This document shows positions 20,864 through 28,541 of a stretch of 64,000 nucleotides of DNA, in pieces. The DNA lies in NCBI RefSeq assembly GCF_029868385.1, contig NZ_JARWNX010000062.1:186001-250000 (forward strand), read 5' to 3'. Below the pieces are notes generated by a model, which saw only the letters and a program-made list of their open reading frames with translations, was not told where the DNA came from and searched no databases. Position numbers and translations under genes: made by a program. Every line of letters starts with the position of its first letter. Within the stretch, counting starts at the first letter, position 1. This stretch comes from Nocardia cyriacigeorgica. GTDB taxonomy: Bacteria > Actinomycetota > Actinomycetes > Mycobacteriales > Mycobacteriaceae.

Positions 20864-21757
20864 TCAACCCACCGCCTGCCAGACGACGTCGCGGTCACCG
20901 GTGCGCAGTGAGTCCACACGGCGGTGGAGTTCGGAAGCGGCTCGCGGTGTGTTGGCCGCGATGCGCAGATATGAGCCGAGCGAGTGGTATTCGATGATGT
21001 CTCGAAGCAGCATCCAACCAGGCCATTCGAGCAGGTCGTAGCCGTACGCGCGGACGAACTCGGCGCGGTCGGTCGGCGGCGTGTGAAAATGGTCCGGCAG
21101 TGTGCCGGCCAAGTCGAGTTCGCGTGGGCCGTAGCACGCGTTATCCCAGTCGATGAGGACCCAGCCGCCGTTGTCGAGCACAGTGTTCTCCGCGTGGGCG
21201 TCGGCATGGACCAGGCCGCGCCCCAGGGGAAACTGCGTTGCCTCGAATGCGGCGATCAGATCGTCGACTCGGTCGTGGAGCCAGATGCGGTCTGCCCGAC
21301 TCAACACCGGTCGGATTCGCGCAGCATCGATCTCGAGCGCATCTCGCAGGCGCCGCAACGGGCGGTACTCCGGGAGTTGGACCGGCGGTGCCGGTTGTTC
21401 GTGGAGGAGGCGAACGAGCTTCGCAACATCCCCGGCTGCGGGTTCGGCGGCGGTGGGCCGATACGGCCAGAACGTTGCCACCGCGCCATCGACGAGAACT
21501 GGCTGCTCGCCGGGCAGAGGAGGCAGGGCGACCGGTTCTGTCGCTGTGGATGCGAGCCAACGGGTGACGGCGATGCTCGTGGCGGCGCGGGTACGGCGCA
21601 ATGGCGTGTCCGGCGCGAGGCGGACCACGACATCATCGACCCGCCAGACAGCGTTCGACCTCCGATGTAGTACTTGCGCATAGGCCGGATTCAAACCGTA
21701 GACATAACAGGCCTTTTCGAGTTCCGGCCGAGCCGGCAGCGCACCGTCGGTCATCAT
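20864..21757 (-). CDS. APH-fold phosphotransferase (choline/aminoglycoside kinase-like)
   Basis: This 297-residue protein has the aminoglycoside-phosphotransferase kinase fold. The catalytic loop GLVHADAHAEN holds H184, D186 and N191, and the metal-binding Asp is D203 in LIDWDNACYG. The N-lobe is short and has no obvious glycine loop. An ATG at 21757 or 21754 begins 3-6 bases after the stop of the upstream XRE regulator, so the two form one operon. Members of this broad family phosphorylate small molecules or proteins. Its substrate is unknown and drug resistance is not implied. Confidence 0.85.
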   Translation of the reverse strand: MMTDGALPARPELEKACYVYGLNPAYAQVLHRRSNAVWRVDDVVVRLAPDTPLRRTRAATSIAVTRWLASTATEPVALPPLPGEQPVLVDGAVATFWPYRPTAAEPAAGDVAKLVRLLHEQPAPPVQLPEYRPLRRLRDALEIDAARIRPVLSRADRIWLHDRVDDLIAAFEATQFPLGRGLVHADAHAENTVLDNGGWVLIDWDNACYGPRELDLAGTLPDHFHTPPTDRAEFVRAYGYDLLEWPGWMLLRDIIEYHSLGSYLRIAANTPRAASELHRRVDSLRTGDRDVVWQAVG

Positions 21758-21760
21758 TGC

Positions 21761-23221
21761 TCACTCTGTCAGAGCCGCGTCGATACGCAATCGCAGGTCT
21801 GATACTTCCGGGTCGGATCGACGACGCGCGGCAACGCTGTCCAGGTCCCGGAGACGGGCGTAGCAACGCTGTGAGGACAGCGCGGCGATCGCGGCAACAG
21901 CGTCACGTCCGACCTGCACCGCCGAGGCGATATCGCCGGCCTGAAAATGTGCGACGGCCAAGGTCGGCAGTACGGCGGCACGGCTGCGCTCATGCTCGGC
22001 AGGATGTCCGTTCGCCGCCGCCGTCAGCTGAGCAACTGCTGACTCGGCGAATTCTGGGTGTTCCACCGACAACAAGTGCAGTGCATGACCGTGTTGCGCC
22101 GCGATTTCCGCGTCGGCGACAACCCACGCCCAGGGTGGTGTGGTACCGGAACTCACCGCCGCGTAGCGGGATCGGGAATCGGCCAGCGCGCGCCGGGTCG
22201 GATCGGGCTCGCCGAGCGCGGCCCAGCACCACGCGGTGACGGTGTGGACATACCCGGCGGTGATGCGTGAGACCGGATGACGGCGAGTCGTGGAGGTTGC
22301 CGCGGCCAAGCGGCAGAAGGCGAGGCCATCTTTCGGCCTGCGCAGATGCAGGGCCTGATGGGCCATGTCGAGCAGGATGATGACCATGAGGTCGGTGCAG
22401 CGGGGGTTGTCCTCGGCGCGCTGGGCGGTGTAGAGGGCGAATGTCCAGAGTCGACGCGCGGAGTTGTGGTCCTCGATGTCGTAGGCGAGCCAGCCGGCCA
22501 TGCTCGCCAGCTCGGCAGTGGCGAGCTGCAACCGAGCCCGGACTTTTGGGGCGCATATCGCGTCGTCGAGTGCGGCGACCTGGTGCAGCTGACTGAGTGC
22601 CGCACTACGGCACAGTCCGCCACCGTGGGCAAGATCCCAGCGACGAAACCCGTCGCTGATGGCTTCGATGGCGTCGATATCAGCGTCGCCGATACGAGGT
22701 CGGGTGACGGGGTCGAGGCGGTCGGGCAGGACGTGGGCGAGTCGTTCGAGTTCCGGATGCAGGCTCGAGCCGAGCGCGGCGGCGGTTGTCAGGGTGACGA
22801 AGTCTCTGCGCTTCACCCAGTCCACCTCCTCGCATGCCAGGCTACCGGCCGGTGAATCGTCGGTATCGACATGGAAGCCGAGCAATTGGGCGGGAACAGC
22901 GAAGACCGTCGAGATTCGCGCGACCAGTTTGGCACCGGTCAACCGTCGAGTGCCCGATTCCACCTCCGACACCCGAGCCTGGCTCAACCCCACCAGCGCC
23001 GCAAGTTGGCTCTGCGACATGCCCGTGCATTCCCGAATCGCAGCGAACACGACGCCGAAGTCATGCTCGGACAATGCGGTACGCATCACCCGGCTGGTGA
23101 AGAAGCCGGGCGGCACAGGGCGGCGAAAGCCCGATGCTCGTGCGCATCCCGCGCACAAGCCTGCGGCGGACTCGATCGCGACGCTCTTCCCACACGAGCG
23201 GCACTGCTGTCGTTCTCTCAT
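21761..23221 (-). CDS. Zinc-ribbon/XRE regulator with helical-repeat C-terminus
   Basis: This 486-residue protein begins with a four-cysteine zinc-ribbon (C7, C10, C23, C26). An XRE helix-turn-helix follows (about residues 57-104, with MSQSQLAALVGLSQARVSEVESG), and then a long helical region of about 350 residues resembling tetratricopeptide repeats. Actinobacterial regulators of this build usually bind a small partner protein or signal peptide through the repeats. An AGGTGAAGG site precedes the ATG. It is cotranscribed with the kinase gene downstream and divergent from a small-protein operon across 226 bases. The same layout recurs near 58 kb. Confidence 0.85.
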   Translation of the reverse strand: MRERQQCRSCGKSVAIESAAGLCAGCARASGFRRPVPPGFFTSRVMRTALSEHDFGVVFAAIRECTGMSQSQLAALVGLSQARVSEVESGTRRLTGAKLVARISTVFAVPAQLLGFHVDTDDSPAGSLACEEVDWVKRRDFVTLTTAAALGSSLHPELERLAHVLPDRLDPVTRPRIGDADIDAIEAISDGFRRWDLAHGGGLCRSAALSQLHQVAALDDAICAPKVRARLQLATAELASMAGWLAYDIEDHNSARRLWTFALYTAQRAEDNPRCTDLMVIILLDMAHQALHLRRPKDGLAFCRLAAATSTTRRHPVSRITAGYVHTVTAWCWAALGEPDPTRRALADSRSRYAAVSSGTTPPWAWVVADAEIAAQHGHALHLLSVEHPEFAESAVAQLTAAANGHPAEHERSRAAVLPTLAVAHFQAGDIASAVQVGRDAVAAIAALSSQRCYARLRDLDSVAARRRSDPEVSDLRLRIDAALTE

Positions 23222-23447
23222 GGATCGACGCCTTCACCTGGGCCAGAGGAAGTTTCACCCCACATTAGCTGCCGGAGCGGACCGGAAACCCCGGCTCGAT
23301 CGACTTGCCGAAAACAGCCGATCCCCATTGGAGATATCCCGCTCGGGGATTGAAGGGAACAACGATCATCGCGACGCTCAATCGCGGCATCCGGTGACCA
23401 GGCTCATGGCCTCAACCGGGAACGATCAGTGACAGGGAGGGCCGCAA

Positions 23448-23771
23448 GTGACCACTCAGGACGAACCGAGGCGAACGGTCGCCCTACTGCACAGCGCGCA
23501 CGACCCGGCAACCTACGACGCGCTGATGGATCGGCACCGGCTGACCATCGTCTACACCGTGTACACAGATGCCGCGGCCGTATTGGGCGCGCTCATCGCT
23601 GTCCAGCATGCACTGGAGCACCTTGCCGACGCGGTGGTGATTCCGCATCTCGGCGCACTGAAACCTCGCGCGCCGTGGTGGGTGATCACGGAAGCGGCCG
23701 GTCTGATCACCGATGCACGGGAGTATCCGATGGGATCGAGTTTCCCGGCGCTGATGAGGAACGAGCTGTGA
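23448..23771 (+). CDS. Small protein of unknown function, module copy 1
   Basis: This 107-residue protein has no function that I recognise. The pattern of a hydrophobic strand (RLTIVYTVYTD), a helix, a strand (LADAVVIPHL) and a final strand (AAGLITDAREYPMG) suggests a compact alpha/beta fold, distantly like the N-terminal domain of serine recombinases but without a catalytic Ser pattern. It is related in pattern to the protein at 57565-57897 and to the N-terminus of the fusion at 56811-57404. A GGGAGGG site precedes the GTG. Its stop overlaps the next start in a GTGA, and it is divergent from the zinc-ribbon XRE regulator. Confidence 0.75.
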   Translation: MTTQDEPRRTVALLHSAHDPATYDALMDRHRLTIVYTVYTDAAAVLGALIAVQHALEHLADAVVIPHLGALKPRAPWWVITEAAGLITDAREYPMGSSFPALMRNEL

Positions 23772-23860
23772 TCACGCTGGGATTCGCTGTCGCGGTCGGT
23801 ATCCCGCTCGGTGTATTGATCCTGGCGGTGCCCCTGCCCGAACGCCGGGGTAAACCGTGA
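23768..23860 (+). CDS. 30-residue single-span membrane microprotein
   Basis: The GTG at 23768 overlaps the previous stop (GTGA). The product is almost wholly one hydrophobic helix (ITLGFAVAVGIPLGVLILAV) ending in a basic tail (PERRGKP), so the N-terminus is probably outside and the tail in the cytoplasm. A microprotein of the same type and with the same overlap follows the related gene near 57.5 kb, which is the main reason to believe it is real. Function unknown. Confidence 0.6.
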   Translation: MITLGFAVAVGIPLGVLILAVPLPERRGKP

Positions 23861-24279
23861 GCCGTCCGTTCGACCGGGAATCGACCGACGTCTCCCTCGT
23901 ACGCACCGGTGCCACCATCGCTCTCCCATCCCCCACCGACCGTGGAGAACTCTTCCGCCGCTGGATTCAACTCCCGCGCTGCGACTTCCGGCCATCGGGC
24001 CGCGTCGTGATCGACTCCATCCGAGCCTGCGCAGCCCGCGGCGGGTGGTTGCGGACGCCGACCGGACACGTCGGGTGGCCAAGGCTTGGGTCCGGGGTAT
24101 CCGGTCGAATCGGCGGGGTCGCGACATCGCCGGGCACAGCCGATACCGGCGACTCCATGTACGGCACCGTCGCCGATACGCAAGGATGCCAACGGGTGCG
24201 TCGGCCACCTCGGCACCGAGCACGTAACGGTAGCTACATGTTTGCCGACACAGGAGAACGAACCCTTTCCGCCCAGTGA
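23857..24279 (+). CDS. Third gene of module copy 1, possibly frameshifted
   Basis: The GTG overlaps the microprotein stop (GTGA), continuing the chain of coupled genes. The first 62 codons have strong coding bias and a sensible protein pattern (VRTGATIALPSPTDRG, LFRRWIQLPR, VVIDSIRACAARGGW). After about 24045 the coding bias moves to another frame, which would continue as VVADADRTRRVAKAWVRGIR and end at 24227. Either the gene has a frameshift or it ends with an unrelated tail. The combined product would be about 123 residues with a very basic C-terminal half. Function unknown. Confidence 0.45.
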   Translation: MSRPFDRESTDVSLVRTGATIALPSPTDRGELFRRWIQLPRCDFRPSGRVVIDSIRACAARGGWLRTPTGHVGWPRLGSGVSGRIGGVATSPGTADTGDSMYGTVADTQGCQRVRRPPRHRARNGSYMFADTGERTLSAQ

Positions 24280-24291
24280 GGAGCAGAATAG

Positions 24292-24639
24292 ATGCGTTCC
24301 ACCGTCCGCCGAGGGCTCGCCGCCGCGGCGATCACCGCCGCGGGACTCACCGCGCTCGCCCCGGCAGCCGCCGCCCAACCGTCCATCTACGACCCGGTGA
24401 TCACGCCGTGCAGCCATCTGTTCCGCACGCCGCTCGAAGTGCCGCGGCCGGGCACCGACGTCTACTGGAGCCCGTTCGGCACCGGCGGCATCGTCTGCTA
24501 CGACGACGGCACCGGTATGGAGAACTACTATCAGCGTGATCCGTGGGGCCGTTGGCACGATATGAACGAACTGATGCCAGGCCACTTCTTCTACGTCGTG
24601 TTCAACTCCACCGTGCCCGATCAGGCCACCTGGGGGTGA
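24292..24639 (+). CDS. Secreted protein of unknown function
   Basis: This 115-residue protein has a Sec signal peptide (MRSTVRRGL, then an Ala-rich core ending in ALAPAAAAQ, likely cut near residue 26). The mature part is about 85 residues, rich in aromatic residues (VYWSPFG, ENYYQRDPWGRWHD, FFYVVFN), with two cysteines that could form a disulfide. An AGGAG site precedes the ATG. A strong GC hairpin follows the stop. No family was recognised. Confidence 0.8.
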   Translation: MRSTVRRGLAAAAITAAGLTALAPAAAAQPSIYDPVITPCSHLFRTPLEVPRPGTDVYWSPFGTGGIVCYDDGTGMENYYQRDPWGRWHDMNELMPGHFFYVVFNSTVPDQATWG

Positions 24640-24645
24640 ATCGCC

Positions 24646-24678
24646 GCTCCGGCCGCCCCTCCAGCGGGCGGCCGGAGC
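24646..24678 (+). terminator. Hairpin after the secreted-protein gene
   Basis: GCTCCGGCCGCC and GGCGGCCGGAGC pair over 12 bases around a nine-base loop, 6 bases after the stop. There is no T-run. It also lies between two convergent genes. Confidence 0.6.
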
Positions 24679-24719
24679 CCCGGGCTACACCGCGACCGTG
24701 AGCCGCCTGCCTGCACATA

Positions 24720-25052
24720 TCACGTCCGGTCGAGGTGATTCTTCAGCACATCGAGCCTGCCGTCCCAGTCGCGCGCGAGAGCGGCCAGAAATTGTTGCGC
24801 CACCCGCATCGGCGCGGAATGCAGCCGATAGCGCACGCGGCGGCGTTCGCCCGGCTCCGGGGTGACCAGGCCCGCTTCCGACAGCAGCGCAAGGTGTTTC
24901 GCGATCGCTTGGCGCGTGATCGGCAGGCGAGCCGCCAGATCGGTGGCCGTGGCAGGTCCGGTCGCGGCCAGTTCCGCCAGGATCGCGCGCCGACTCGGAT
25001 CGGCCAGCGCGACGAAGACCTGTTCGGCGACCGCCTCCTGCTCAGGCAGCAT
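24720..25052 (-). CDS. ArsR family transcriptional regulator
   Basis: This 110-residue winged-helix regulator has the ArsR pattern VFVALADPSRRAILAELA, then ATDLAARLPITRQAIAKHLALLSEAGLV. The cysteine metal-binding motif of arsenic or cadmium sensors is absent, so it belongs to the non-metal group often paired with SRPBCC proteins. It overlaps the upstream SRPBCC gene by 11 bases and both are read from a promoter containing a large palindrome, its probable binding site. Confidence 0.9.
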   Translation of the reverse strand: MLPEQEAVAEQVFVALADPSRRAILAELAATGPATATDLAARLPITRQAIAKHLALLSEAGLVTPEPGERRRVRYRLHSAPMRVAQQFLAALARDWDGRLDVLKNHLDRT

Positions 25053-25473
25053 CGAGGTAGGTCACCAATTCACCGAGTTCCTGCGCCCAGCCCTTGGTGT
25101 TGCCGGAATGCGCGGTCGCGTGCTCCTCGCCGTCCAGTTGGGCGAATCCCGTTTCCACCACGGTCAGCCGCGTCCCACTCGCCACCGGCTCCAACGTGAA
25201 CTCCACATAGGTGCGGCGAGGATCTTCGGCGGCCAATCCGTAGATCTGCCACGTGAATCCGAATACCCGCGGCTCCTCCACCCGCTCCACCCGCAGCCTC
25301 TGCATATCCCCTTCCTCCCACCGCATCCACGCCGCACCGCCCGGCCGCAGATCAATCCCCGCATCATTACCGAACCACGTCCCGAGCCCTTCGGCCGTAG
25401 TGATCGCCGCCCACACCTTCTCCGGCGAATGCCCCAACTCGACCGTCCGCTCGATCCGATCAGGAAAACCCAT
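25042..25473 (-). CDS. SRPBCC/AHSA1 domain protein
   Basis: This 143-residue protein has the START-like fold of the AHSA1 group (IERTVELGHSPEKVWAAITTAEGLGTW is the family's N-terminal segment, cut here at residue 30). The C-terminal half has GTRLTVVETGFAQL. These proteins bind hydrophobic ligands or act as accessory factors; no ligand can be named. GGAGGAAG precedes the ATG at 25473. ArsR-SRPBCC pairs sharing one transcript are common in actinobacteria and the ArsR partner overlaps its 3' end. Confidence 0.88.
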   Translation of the reverse strand: MGFPDRIERTVELGHSPEKVWAAITTAEGLGTWFGNDAGIDLRPGGAAWMRWEEGDMQRLRVERVEEPRVFGFTWQIYGLAAEDPRRTYVEFTLEPVASGTRLTVVETGFAQLDGEEHATAHSGNTKGWAQELGELVTYLDAA

Positions 25474-25500
25474 GACTTCCTCCTTAAGTAGCAACTCAAC

Positions 25501-25536
25501 GGTTGCCATATTATGGCAACCAATCAGTTGCGTCAA
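25501..25536 (-). promoter_or_regulatory. Promoter and palindromic operator of the SRPBCC-ArsR operon
   Basis: On the minus strand TTGACG (25536-25531) and TAATAT (25513-25508) are 17 bases apart, a good promoter. The -10 box lies at the centre of an inverted repeat with ten-base arms, GGTTGCCATA (25501-25510) and TATGGCAACC (25512-25521). Binding of the ArsR protein there would block RNA polymerase. Confidence 0.75.
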
Positions 25537-25650
25537 TAGCGTCCGCAGCGCTATGCCCCACCTCGGCGTGTCGTCGGCGCGTCCATCGTGTGTCCGATCC
25601 ACGCACGGCGCGTCGAACACGCATTCGATTCCCGGCGGTACCTTGCGGGC

Positions 25651-26556
25651 ATGGTGTCCTCCAAACACGAGGCGATGCATCGGCTCTTCCGACACGATCC
25701 CGGCGCCTTCGCGCGTGCGTTCCGCGCCCTCGACTTACCGTTTCCCGACCCCGTCGCGGTGGAGCAGGTATGCGTCGACCTCACCGAGACCACGCCGGTG
25801 GAGCGGCGCGCCGACACCGTCCTACGAATCACCACGGAGGCCGACGAATTCCTGGTGATCATCGAGGCCCAGAGCCGGATAGATCCCACCCGGCCAGGAG
25901 CATGGACCTACTACCTGGCGTTCGTACAGGAGAAACACCTGATCCCGGCGATACTGGTCGTCGTGTGCAACGATCGCAGCACCGCCGCGTGGGCCGACGC
26001 GGGATTCACGATCGGACACCACATCGCACCGAACCTGACACTGAAACCACTCGTCCTCGGCCCGGTCAGCGTCCCGGCTGTGTCGGACCCCGACACAGCG
26101 GTCACCGACCTACCGTTGACCGCGTTGTCCGCGATCACCCACGCCACCGAACCCGACATCGGTGCGATACTGGACGCAGCCGCCGCCGCGGTGCGGGTAC
26201 ACGGCGACCGGGACGACGTTCAACTGTTCATCGAATTGATCGACCGCGGTCTGACCAACACCCCCGCCGCCGGACACTGGAGGAAACTGATGGCGATCGA
26301 ACTGTCCTACTTCCGAGGCGACACCGCACAGCAACTTCGCGAACAAGGGCGCGAACAAGGACTGGAGCAAGGGCTCGAGCAGGGGCTGGAGCAAGGGCTT
26401 GCGGCGAGCGTGCTGCGGGTTCTGCACCGGCGGGGCGTTGCGCTCACTCCAGCACAGGAGTCCGAGGTTGTCGGCTGCCATGACGTCGACCGGTTGAGTG
26501 ACTGGCTCGAGCGGGCTGCGGTCGCCGACTCCGCCGACGACGTCTTCGATAACTGA
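25651..26556 (+). CDS. Rpn family PD-(D/E)XK nuclease-like protein
   Basis: This 301-residue protein resembles the Rpn (recombination-promoting nuclease, formerly transposase_31) family. The N-terminal part has the nuclease core with D55 in RRADTVLR and E72-x-Q74 in IIEAQSRID. The later YYLAFVQEKHLIPAILVVV strand-helix pattern is also typical. Near residues 230-250 is a repeated EQGL tetrapeptide, a hallmark of this group. The ATG at 25651 gives the normal N-terminus. It is the only candidate mobile-element-type gene in the window, but no inverted repeats were seen. Confidence 0.75.
   Translation: MVSSKHEAMHRLFRHDPGAFARAFRALDLPFPDPVAVEQVCVDLTETTPVERRADTVLRITTEADEFLVIIEAQSRIDPTRPGAWTYYLAFVQEKHLIPAILVVVCNDRSTAAWADAGFTIGHHIAPNLTLKPLVLGPVSVPAVSDPDTAVTDLPLTALSAITHATEPDIGAILDAAAAAVRVHGDRDDVQLFIELIDRGLTNTPAAGHWRKLMAIELSYFRGDTAQQLREQGREQGLEQGLEQGLEQGLAASVLRVLHRRGVALTPAQESEVVGCHDVDRLSDWLERAAVADSADDVFDN
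26341..26400 (+). repeat. 12-base tandem repeat encoding EQGL units
   Basis: About five imperfect 12-base units of the form GAGCAAGGGCTG encode consecutive EQGR/EQGL tetrapeptides in the Rpn-like gene. Copy number in such tracts can change by slippage without breaking the frame. Confidence 0.75.
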
Positions 26557-26621
26557 CGCGCTGGATCGCCCGCACCATGCGGCCGGAAGGCGGCTGTCCA
26601 CGCCCGTAAGCTGGATGGATC

Positions 26622-27800
26622 ATGGCGCGTATCGAATCGGATTCCTGTCCAGGGGTGCTGCGGCTGCACGAGGCTGCCGACGGGCCGCTGGCGCGTGTTC
26701 GCATACCCGGCGGGCGGCTCGATGCGAAGCAGTTGCAGGCGCTCGCCACCGCCGCGGAGGAACTCGGTGACGGCACTATCGAACTAACCTCGCGCGGGAA
26801 TGCGCAGTTGCGGCAGGTGCGGGATGCGGGTGCGCTGACGGCGCGGCTGGAGGCGGTGGGGCTGCTGCCGAGTCACAGCCATGAGCGGGTGCGCAATATC
26901 GTCGCCTCGCCGCTGTCGGGTCGGGTCGGCGGGCTCGTCGACGTCCATCCGCTGGTGCGCGCACTGGACCACGGATTGCGTGCGGCGACGCGGCTCGCGG
27001 AATTGCCAGGGCGGGTGTTGTTCGCGCTCGACGACGGACGCGGCGATGTCAGCGCGCTCGGTCCCGATATCGGCGCACATGCCGTCGACGATGACGAGTT
27101 CGCCCTCCTGCTGGCCGGACGCGACAGCGGTATCCGCATCTCGGCGGGTGATACCGCGGACGTGTTGTTGGCGGCCGCGCACGGATTCCTCGACCTCGGC
27201 TCCGGTCACTGGCGGCTGCACGAGATCGACGACGGCGCCGACCGGCTCACCGAACTCCTCGGCCTGACGCCGGGATCGCAGCGACTTGACATCGCGGCGG
27301 CACCGGAACTTCCGATCGGCTGGCTCCCCCAGCACGACGGCCTGATCGCCCTGGGCGCCGGTGTGCGCCTCGGATCGCTACCCGCTCGCACCGCCGAATT
27401 CCTCGCCGCCGTCGAACGTCCCGTGTTCATCACTCCGTGGCGTTCGCTGATCGTCACCGACCTCGAGGAATGGCCCGCCGAACAGGTCGTTCGGGTCCTC
27501 GCACCGATGGGCCTGATCTTCGACGCCGCCTCCCCGTGGTTGCAGGTCACCGCGTGCGCGGGCCGCCCCGGCTGCGCGAAATCACACACCGACGTCCGCG
27601 CCGACGCCACCGCTGCCGTGGAATCCGGCCGCGTCCTGCCGCCCGGCACCGACGTCCCCGCCACCGACATCACCATCCCCGCCGACCAGATCGTCACCGC
27701 GGGCCGCCAACACTGGTCCGGCTGCGATCGCCGCTGCGGCCACCCCACCGGCCCGGCCACCGACGTGATCGCCGGGCCGGACGGATATCGCGTCACATAG
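26622..27800 (+). CDS. cobG: Precorrin-3B synthase CobG
   Basis: CobG is the oxygen-dependent monooxygenase that converts precorrin-3A to precorrin-3B, marking the aerobic pathway. The 392-residue protein resembles nitrite/sulfite reductases. An N-terminal half-domain has IELTSRGNAQLR and the iron-sulfur site near the end has C-x5-C (ACAGRPGCAKSH) and C-x3-C (SGCDRRCGHP). The ATG start gives the family N-terminus with SCPGVLRLHEA. It begins the forward run cobG, cobH, cobIJ, matching Rv2064-Rv2066. No riboswitch was seen in its short 65-base leader. Confidence 0.95.
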   Translation: MARIESDSCPGVLRLHEAADGPLARVRIPGGRLDAKQLQALATAAEELGDGTIELTSRGNAQLRQVRDAGALTARLEAVGLLPSHSHERVRNIVASPLSGRVGGLVDVHPLVRALDHGLRAATRLAELPGRVLFALDDGRGDVSALGPDIGAHAVDDDEFALLLAGRDSGIRISAGDTADVLLAAAHGFLDLGSGHWRLHEIDDGADRLTELLGLTPGSQRLDIAAAPELPIGWLPQHDGLIALGAGVRLGSLPARTAEFLAAVERPVFITPWRSLIVTDLEEWPAEQVVRVLAPMGLIFDAASPWLQVTACAGRPGCAKSHTDVRADATAAVESGRVLPPGTDVPATDITIPADQIVTAGRQHWSGCDRRCGHPTGPATDVIAGPDGYRVT

Positions 27801-27905
27801 CCGACCTGGCATCGGCGAGGACAAGCAGGTCAGGTCGGACACCGCGCGCCGGGCTCGCCGACCCGCGGCGAGGGCGGACGGCACCCGGGTCATAGGCTGA
27901 GCGGC

Positions 27906-28541
27906 ATGTCCGATGCACGTACCAGTTATCTCACCGACGCGGCCGAGATCTATCGGCGGTCGTTCGCCACGATCCGCGCCGAGGCGGATCTGAGTGGATT
28001 TCCGCCGGATGTCGCGCAGGTGGTGGTGCGGATGATCCATGGATGTGGTCAGGTGGATCTGGCGGGCGATATCGCGTTCACCCCGGGAGTGGTTGCCGCG
28101 GCGCGGACCGCGTTGCGGGCGGGTGCGCCGATCCTGTGCGATGCGAACATGGTCGCCTCCGGTGTGACCCGGAAGCGGCTGCCCGCCGATAACGAGGTGC
28201 TGTGCCTGCTGGCCGACCCGCGGGTGCCGGAGCTGGCGCGGCGGCTGGACACCACGCGGTCGGCGGCGGCACTCGAACTGTGGGCCGACCGGCTCGACGG
28301 CGCGGTGGTCGCCATCGGCAACGCGCCAACGGCGCTGTTCCATCTGCTCGACATGCTCGACGCCGGTGCACCGCGCCCGGCCGCGGTGCTGGGTATCCCG
28401 GTCGGTTTCGTCGGCGCCGTCGAATCCAAGGACGCGCTGATCGCGGCGGGCGGAGTCGATTATCTGACCGTGCGCGGCAGGCGGGGCGGCAGCGCCATCA
28501 CCGCCTCGGCCCTGAATGCGATTGCGAGCGAACAGGAATGA
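27906..28541 (+). CDS. cobH: Precorrin-8X methylmutase CobH
   Basis: CobH moves the C11 methyl group to C12, turning precorrin-8X into hydrogenobyrinate. The 211-residue product shows the catalytic His45 in RMIHGCGQVD, the ILCDANMVASGV segment and the substrate loop GNAPTALFHLLDML, followed by GIPVGFVGAVESK. Its stop overlaps the start of cobIJ in an ATGA. It sits 105 bases after cobG. Confidence 0.96.
   Translation: MSDARTSYLTDAAEIYRRSFATIRAEADLSGFPPDVAQVVVRMIHGCGQVDLAGDIAFTPGVVAAARTALRAGAPILCDANMVASGVTRKRLPADNEVLCLLADPRVPELARRLDTTRSAAALELWADRLDGAVVAIGNAPTALFHLLDMLDAGAPRPAAVLGIPVGFVGAVESKDALIAAGGVDYLTVRGRRGGSAITASALNAIASEQE

Noticed and set aside
20864..21757. Calling the kinase an aminoglycoside resistance gene
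   Set aside because: Only the generic APH catalytic motifs are present. The fold is shared by kinases of many substrates, so resistance is not supported.
26341..26400. Short tandem repeats as a possible CRISPR array
   Set aside because: The 12-base units have no spacers and encode EQGL in frame within a gene. No CRISPR array or cas gene was seen in the window.
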